Assembly: GCA_019314085.1 (NCBI GenBank)
Contig: JAFCZZ010000047.1
Coordinates: forward strand, 1-8,896
Length of the DNA stretch: 8,896 nt
Direction: 5' to 3'
Source of the DNA: Deltaproteobacteria bacterium
GTDB taxonomy: Bacteria > Desulfobacterota > Syntrophia > Syntrophales > UBA2210
Position numbers and translations under genes: made by a program
The notes under the pieces: model-generated
What the model was told of the DNA's origin: nothing
Databases searched by the model: none
What the model saw: the letters and a program-made list of their open reading frames with translations, nothing else
Shown here: piece after piece, positions 5,399-8,896 of the stretch
Position numbering within the stretch: the first letter of the stretch is position 1
How the letters are laid out: each line of letters opens with the position of its first letter

Positions 5399-6646
5399 TC
5401 AGAGCGTTTTCAAATACTCCTTCGCCATCCCCCACGTGGGCACCCCCCACCCGTAGGCGTTCGACTTCGGCTGCACGGGGCCGAACCTGCTCATCATGTC
5501 GAGGAACATCCCCGCGGTGAACTCGACCCCTGACTCGCGGTAGAGCTGCTTGACGAGCGCGACGAGCCCCGCGACGTGCGGGCTGGCCATCGACGTCCCC
5601 GAAATGCTGGCCAGGCGGGGCCCGTCCATGAACTGCATGAGGTCTATCAGGCTGCCGGTGGCCGTCGAGCTGAGGATGTCCGCGCCCGGGGCCACGACGT
5701 CGGGCTTGGTCATGCCGTCGGCGGTCGGGCCTCTCGACGAGAAATCGGCCACGTTTCCCCCGCGGTCGATCGCCCCCACGCTCACCGCGTAGGGGGAGTT
5801 CGCGGGCACCCCTACCGTGCGCTCGCCCGGCCCGTCGTTTCCGTTCGCCAAGACGAACACGGTGCGCCCCCTCCCCCGCTCGCTCAGCATGGCGATGGCC
5901 CTGCACTCGGGAATGGTCTCGTGGGACTCCTCGGAGTAGGGCGATCCCAGGGACATGTTCACCACGTCCGCCCCCCAGCGGATCGCGTCCATCATGGCCC
6001 GCATCACCCCGGTCTCGGTTCCCGTGCCGACCCCGTAGCCGAGGCACTTGAACGCGCGCACCGTCGCCCCCGGCGCGACGCCCTTGACCGCCCCCCAGGG
6101 CGTGGGCATCTCCCCCCCGCAGGCGGTAGTGAGCACGTGGCAGCCGTGGCCGTTGTCGTCCCACGGCAGGGGCTGCCCCTCTTGGGAGGAGTCCCCCTCC
6201 ACCCCGAGGCACTGGGGGATCGTCGGGTCGACGCCCGTGTCGAGCACCGCGACTTTTATCCCCTCGCCGGTGTACCCCTCGGCCTCCGCCTCGTCCGCTC
6301 CGAGGACGCGCCTGGACTCGCTCGTGGGCCACCGCTCGCGCTCCGCGTCGGCCTCGATGGAGAAGCGGAGCGCCTCGGGAAAAGTCAGGGGGTTGCTCGC
6401 GAGCTCGACGAAGCGGGCGAGCTTCTTGTCCACGGGCATCCCCATGATCGAGAGCACGCGCTCGGGCCTGATCTCCACCACGTGCTCCAGCGCCCTGGCG
6501 CGCGGGACGAACTCCTCTGGCAGCTCCACGGTGTAGTAGTCCAGAACCTCGGCGATCGGGGGCGCTCCGATCCCCTCGAGCGCCGCCCGGACCTCCTCCG
6601 CACGGTCCGGGACGTAGCGAACCAGGTACCTTCCGATCCCCTTCAC
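5399..6646 (-). CDS. Subtilisin-like serine protease (S8 family), 415 aa, no signal peptide
   Basis: A complete, probably active S8 (subtilase) endopeptidase. The triad and oxyanion residues are all present: Asp136 (KVAVLDTGVD), His167 (DDNGHGCHV), Asn268 (FVLANGNDG) and Ser352 (SGTSMASPHVAGL). Residues 1-68 resemble the I9 propeptide/inhibitor fold (RYLVRYVPDRAEEVRAAL ... VELPEEFVPRARALEHVVEI), which normally chaperones folding and is then cut off. The family usually has a signal peptide before I9, but here the protein starts directly with the propeptide, so it is probably intracellular or packaged. The residue after His-Gly is Cys169, not the usual Thr, and there are further Cys at 146, 176, 201 and 248, so a disulfide near the active site is possible. 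The start is GTG at 6646, ten bases after the leader gene, with a weak ribosome-binding site. It likely processes other products of this cluster. Confidence 0.95.
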   Translation of the reverse strand: MKGIGRYLVRYVPDRAEEVRAALEGIGAPPIAEVLDYYTVELPEEFVPRARALEHVVEIRPERVLSIMGMPVDKKLARFVELASNPLTFPEALRFSIEADAERERWPTSESRRVLGADEAEAEGYTGEGIKVAVLDTGVDPTIPQCLGVEGDSSQEGQPLPWDDNGHGCHVLTTACGGEMPTPWGAVKGVAPGATVRAFKCLGYGVGTGTETGVMRAMMDAIRWGADVVNMSLGSPYSEESHETIPECRAIAMLSERGRGRTVFVLANGNDGPGERTVGVPANSPYAVSVGAIDRGGNVADFSSRGPTADGMTKPDVVAPGADILSSTATGSLIDLMQFMDGPRLASISGTSMASPHVAGLVALVKQLYRESGVEFTAGMFLDMMSRFGPVQPKSNAYGWGVPTWGMAKEYLKTL

Positions 6647-6656
6647 CTTGCTCGGT

Positions 6657-6878
6657 CTATCTTAGACCCAACCCGGTTCCCCTGGGGGGCAGCGTGGCCC
6701 CCGGGCCGTAGAGCTCCTCGTGCCTCTGCGCGCGCTCCTCCTCGGTCAGCGGCTTCCCCAGCCTGCGGACTCCACCCGCGCCGGAGAGTGTTTCCCAGAG
6801 CCAACGCGGGAGGGGGGGCGCAGGTGGTGCCGAGGGGGCCCACTCTTCGAGTTTTGGGGGGAAGCTTGGGACTCCCAT
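6657..6878 (-). CDS. Small proline-rich hypothetical protein, 73 aa, first gene of the middle unit
   Basis: I do not recognise this protein. An ATG at 6878 lies about 26 bases after the centre of a TATA-like box, so the mRNA is probably leaderless. A second ATG four bases earlier (6882) opens another frame that overlaps the protease start; I prefer 6878 because the protein looks natural and its stop sits ten bases before the protease GTG. The N-terminal half is rich in Pro and Trp (FPPKLEEWAPSAPPAPPLPRWLWE). The C-terminal half is charged, with a helix (LTEEERAQRHEELYG) and a tail LPPRGTGLGLR. There is no signal peptide or membrane segment. It could be a short substrate or regulator of the S8 protease encoded next, or a minor structural peptide; neither is shown by the sequence. 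Confidence 0.62.
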   Translation of the reverse strand: MGVPSFPPKLEEWAPSAPPAPPLPRWLWETLSGAGGVRRLGKPLTEEERAQRHEELYGPGATLPPRGTGLGLR

Positions 6879-6900
6879 ACATCCAAGTTATGCGGGTCTG

Positions 6901-6907
6901 ATTTTAA
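6901..6907 (-). promoter_or_regulatory. Archaeal TATA-like box for the middle transcription unit
   Basis: The minus strand reads TTAAAAT, with its centre about 26 bases before the ATG at 6878. It lies seven bases downstream of the shared 17-bp element, the same offset as at the left-unit promoter within one base. The expected transcription start falls at or just before the ATG. Confidence 0.65.
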
Positions 6908-6914
6908 CCTAATT

Positions 6915-6931
6915 GACACAAAAGTAATTAC
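6915..6931 (-). promoter_or_regulatory. Shared 17-bp upstream promoter element, copy 2
   Basis: An exact copy of the element at 2069-2085 (minus strand GTAATTACTTTTGTGTC). The base before it extends the palindrome to AGTAATTACT. It begins directly after the stop codon of the second prenyltransferase gene, so it may serve both as promoter element for the middle unit and as a weak T-rich termination signal for the upstream operon. Confidence 0.7.
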
Positions 6932-7792
6932 TCAGAGGAGCGCGGCGAGGAGGCTGAGCCCTATGTACCCAAGAACCAAAGTTGCAAACACATAAAGCCT
7001 CTTCATCATTTGCTTGATGCAGAACCGCAGGGAGCAGGCCACAAGCATGAGCGCGAAGAAGGGGTCCCCGGTGAGAGTCAGCGCAAGCGCCGAGAGCCCC
7101 CCTCCGACTGCCATCAGCTCCAGCTCCAGCCCCCGCGCCCGGCGCTCCCCGAGCCAGACCGCCGTGGTGCGGAGCCCCGCCTTCCGGTCGAAGTCGACGT
7201 CGTGGATGACGGTGTCGAGGAAGGCGCCCGTCGCGATAATCGAGAGGACGAGCACGTGGGGGGCCGGAACCGGCGCGCCCCCAAGGCAGAACCCCGCGGC
7301 GAAGAGGGGGGGCCCGGTGCTCAGGGGGAGGACCAGGTCGAGCAGGGGCCTCGACTTCAGGTACAGCATGGAGTACCCCACGACCCCCCCCGCGATCATC
7401 ACCGCTATGGCGAGGAGGCACGCGGGGCCCGTCGCCCACGCCAAGGCCAGCGCGAGGCAGGCGCCGAGGAGGCTCAGGGCGTACGCATCGCGCTTGGATA
7501 TCTCTCCTGTGAGTATAGGGTTGAAGCGGGGATCGCGTTCTTTTACCCGTGTCGTGAGTGCGTCGACGCGCACGTCGGCGACGTAGTTGACCGCGTGCCC
7601 GGGGACGCACGCGGCGAGGATGGCCCCCAGGGCGGGCAGGACCTCCGGCACCCACGCGCCGGCCGAGGCGACCCCCAAGAGGAACCCCATCGGGTAGGGC
7701 GCCCACGCCGGCCCGACACGGATAAGCCGGAGCCAGCGGTTCAGACCAGCATCCCCCCAGCCCCCGCGAGGAGGGCGAAGCCGTTCATCCAC
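6932..7792 (-). CDS. UbiA-superfamily membrane prenyltransferase (second of a pair)
   Basis: An integral-membrane enzyme transferring an isoprenoid chain to an aromatic, glycerol-phosphate or polyene acceptor. The first motif, NYVADVRVD (residues 69-77 from the GTG at 7792), fits NDxxDxxxD apart from Tyr for the first Asp. It is followed by RFNPILTGEIS (89-99), the conserved NP-x2-x-G-x-IS segment. The second motif is HDVDFDRKAGLRTTAVWLG (197-215), with Asp198, Asp202 and Lys204. About eight to nine hydrophobic segments fit the family. LKSRPLLDL (145-153) recalls members acting on carotenoids, but geranylgeranylglyceryl-phosphate or quinone acceptors are equally possible. The start is uncertain: GTG at 7792 overlaps the upstream gene by 52 bases; CTG at 7744 would form a CTGA overlap and still keep the needed first segment NRWLRLIRVGP. 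The frame further upstream is a shadow. Confidence 0.88.
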   Translation of the reverse strand: MDERLRPPRGGWGDAGLNRWLRLIRVGPAWAPYPMGFLLGVASAGAWVPEVLPALGAILAACVPGHAVNYVADVRVDALTTRVKERDPRFNPILTGEISKRDAYALSLLGACLALALAWATGPACLLAIAVMIAGGVVGYSMLYLKSRPLLDLVLPLSTGPPLFAAGFCLGGAPVPAPHVLVLSIIATGAFLDTVIHDVDFDRKAGLRTTAVWLGERRARGLELELMAVGGGLSALALTLTGDPFFALMLVACSLRFCIKQMMKRLYVFATLVLGYIGLSLLAALL

Positions 7793-8607
7793 GCGATGCC
7801 CACCAGCACCCCCCGCTGGAAGTCGAAGTCGAGCGCGATCCCGGCCACGTGGGCCAGGGGGAGGCTGAGCACCGAGAGGAGGGTCCCGCCGTGCAGCCAC
7901 CCGAGCAGGACGAACCCCATCTGCATCACGAAGACCGCCGTGGCCCCGAACCAGAAGAGGCTGGAGGGCCTGAGCTCCGCCTTGAATATCATCTCGACCA
8001 GGTTCTTCGCCCGCCGCACGGGCCCGCGCACGTCGGGGAGCTGGTCCAGCAGGAACATGTGGGACCAGAGCATCCCCGCCAACGCGCCCGCGGCCGCGGC
8101 GGTGGAGTCGAACGGCCTGACCACCGAGTACGAGAACGAGACCAGCGCGAGGAACGCGACGAACGCGCACGCGGGCCCGAGCCCCGCGGGCTTCCAGAGG
8201 TCCGTGTAGGTCAGGGCCATGGCCAGCCCCAGGCAGTAGAGCGCGAGGGTGTCCGGCCTGGCGGGCACCAGGCACGCGAGGGCGACGAGGCTGAGGGCCA
8301 CCCAGCCGGCCGCCGTGAGCTTCACCGTCCGCAGGGAGAGCAGGCCGCGGGGGAGGATCTGGCAGGCGGCGGTGTAGCTCTTCGCGACGCTCCCGCCACG
8401 AGCCCGGTCGACCCCCCGGACGAAGTCCCGCCAGTTGTTGATGTTGTGGCTGGATATCCACACGGACCCCGTGACGAGCATGGCCGCCGCCCACGCGCGG
8501 GGGTCGAAGCCGGCGAGCGATGTCCCGAAGAACGTGAAGCTGAGGAGGAGGGGCAGGACGAAGAATCGCTGCGCCCCGACCCACGCGCGGAGCCTGCTCG
8601 TCCTCAA
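7741..8607 (-). CDS. UbiA-superfamily membrane prenyltransferase, MenA-like, partly degenerate motifs (first of a pair)
   Basis: A 288-residue integral-membrane protein with about eight hydrophobic segments. The first active-site motif, NNWRDFVRGVD (57-67), has the MenA-type layout NDxxDxxxGxD with Asn for the first Asp. The second, DQLPDVRGPVRRAKNLV (188-203), keeps Asp188, Asp192 and Lys201, but Pro196 replaces the usual third Asp. YTDLWKPAGLGPACAFVAF (134-152) matches the MenA-type Tyr...GLGE region only in part. MenA enzymes attach a polyprenyl tail to a naphthoquinone precursor at the cytoplasmic membrane. The changes may mean another acceptor, low activity, or a non-catalytic partner of the adjacent prenyltransferase. 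The start is TTG at 8607, which overlaps the previous stop (TTGA), with GGGGGTGA just upstream. No other quinone or lipid genes are in the window to settle the pathway. Confidence 0.85.
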   Translation of the reverse strand: MRTSRLRAWVGAQRFFVLPLLLSFTFFGTSLAGFDPRAWAAAMLVTGSVWISSHNINNWRDFVRGVDRARGGSVAKSYTAACQILPRGLLSLRTVKLTAAGWVALSLVALACLVPARPDTLALYCLGLAMALTYTDLWKPAGLGPACAFVAFLALVSFSYSVVRPFDSTAAAAGALAGMLWSHMFLLDQLPDVRGPVRRAKNLVEMIFKAELRPSSLFWFGATAVFVMQMGFVLLGWLHGGTLLSVLSLPLAHVAGIALDFDFQRGVLVGIAWMNGFALLAGAGGMLV

Positions 8608-8888
8608 GCCTTCACCCCCGGGATCTTCTCCATCATGTCCACCAGGCGCTCCAGTCGGCCCAGGATCCGAGTCAGGTCACGCTTGGAGAGGGGAGGGAGC
8701 CTGGAGAGGATGCGGTCCACGCGCTCCAGGACCCCGCGCTCGTCGAGCTCCTTCAGGAGCCCGAGGACCTCCGCGACGTCCTTGGGGCTTGCCGACTTGG
8801 AGAGGCGCTCCACGCGCGCGAGCACGCGGTCCAGGAGCCTCCCCTTCTCCCCGCTCAGGAGGTCCGCTATCTCGCTCAGGGGCGGCAA
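8604..8888 (-). CDS. Small helical hypothetical protein, 94 aa or longer, possibly 5'-truncated by the window
   Basis: I do not recognise this protein with confidence. The visible sequence is almost entirely helical with Leu/Val heptads (LLDRVLARVERLSK, VAEVLGLLKELDERGVLERVDRIL, RILGRLERLVDMMEKI) and is very rich in Arg, Leu, Glu and Asp. It has no Cys or Trp and no signal peptide. The segment LLKELDERGVLERVDRIL faintly recalls the DUF1641 pattern. A TTG at 8888 is the first start codon seen, but no Shine-Dalgarno appears in the eight bases before it and the frame stays open to the edge, so the true start may lie outside. Its stop overlaps the TTG of the MenA-like gene (TTGA), implying coupled translation and perhaps a helper role beside the membrane enzymes. 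Confidence 0.68.
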   Translation of the reverse strand: MPPLSEIADLLSGEKGRLLDRVLARVERLSKSASPKDVAEVLGLLKELDERGVLERVDRILSRLPPLSKRDLTRILGRLERLVDMMEKIPGVKA

Positions 8889-8896
8889 ACCAAGCC

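Noticed and set aside
5436..6332. Long extension of the 87-aa gene to 411 residues
   Set aside because: It runs through the protease catalytic domain in another frame with Arg/Gly-rich shadow composition.
5576..6901. 441-codon plus-strand open frame opposite the S8 protease
   Set aside because: The minus strand carries an intact S8 catalytic triad. The plus frame is low-complexity His/Arg/Pro shadow and runs through both the promoter and the leader gene.
2069..6931. The two 17-bp repeats as attachment sites (attL/attR) of a 4.9-kb element
   Set aside because: Both copies have a TATA box and start codon at the same offset, which a promoter explains better. No integrase or tRNA is present. 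Not fully excluded.
7793..8584. N-terminal extension of the second prenyltransferase to 550 residues
   Set aside because: This part is antiphase to the MenA-like gene, Arg/Gly/Pro-rich and without membrane segments, whereas the overlapping frame has clear UbiA motifs.

Overview
The window reads as high-GC archaeal DNA. Two transcription units begin with an AT-rich TATA-like box about 25-30 bases before an ATG, the spacing expected of leaderless archaeal mRNAs. Genes inside the units instead have purine-rich Shine-Dalgarno sites, and TTG or GTG starts are common. Everything I can support as a gene lies on the minus strand, packed with gaps of a few bases or short overlaps; the many long plus-strand frames are high-GC shadows. 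I cannot name the species, and I see no tRNA, rRNA, CRISPR array, insertion sequence or integrase.

Right block (8896 down to 6932, transcribed right to left): a small helical protein of unknown function, possibly incomplete at its 5' end, then two adjacent integral-membrane prenyltransferases of the UbiA superfamily. The first is MenA-like in its motif layout but lacks some of the usual aspartates; the second has better-preserved motifs. They probably make a lipid-soluble isoprenoid product such as a quinone, an ether-lipid precursor or a carotenoid.

Middle block (6878 down to 2099): a unit with its own promoter. It encodes a 73-residue proline-rich leader protein, a subtilisin-like (S8) serine protease with an I9-like propeptide, an ~87-residue helical protein, a transglutaminase-like cysteine enzyme, a 75-residue protein and a 772-residue protein of repeated PEGA-like beta domains. 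None has an obvious signal peptide.

Left block (2030 down to 1): a second promoter drives two small helical, proline-rich proteins, two beta-rich proteins of 185 and 103 residues, and the first 184 residues of a protein that runs off the window. I recognise none of these. Their size, order and composition resemble a structural-protein cassette of a virus or provirus, but no hallmark gene (terminase, portal, packaging ATPase, integrase) is visible.

The middle and left blocks start from promoters sharing an exact 17-base element at the same offset upstream of the TATA box, which suggests joint control. My working hypothesis is one assembly system: structural and fibre-like proteins, a processing protease and a possible cross-linking or trimming enzyme. 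This is inference; the enzyme motifs and the shared promoter element are what the sequence shows directly.
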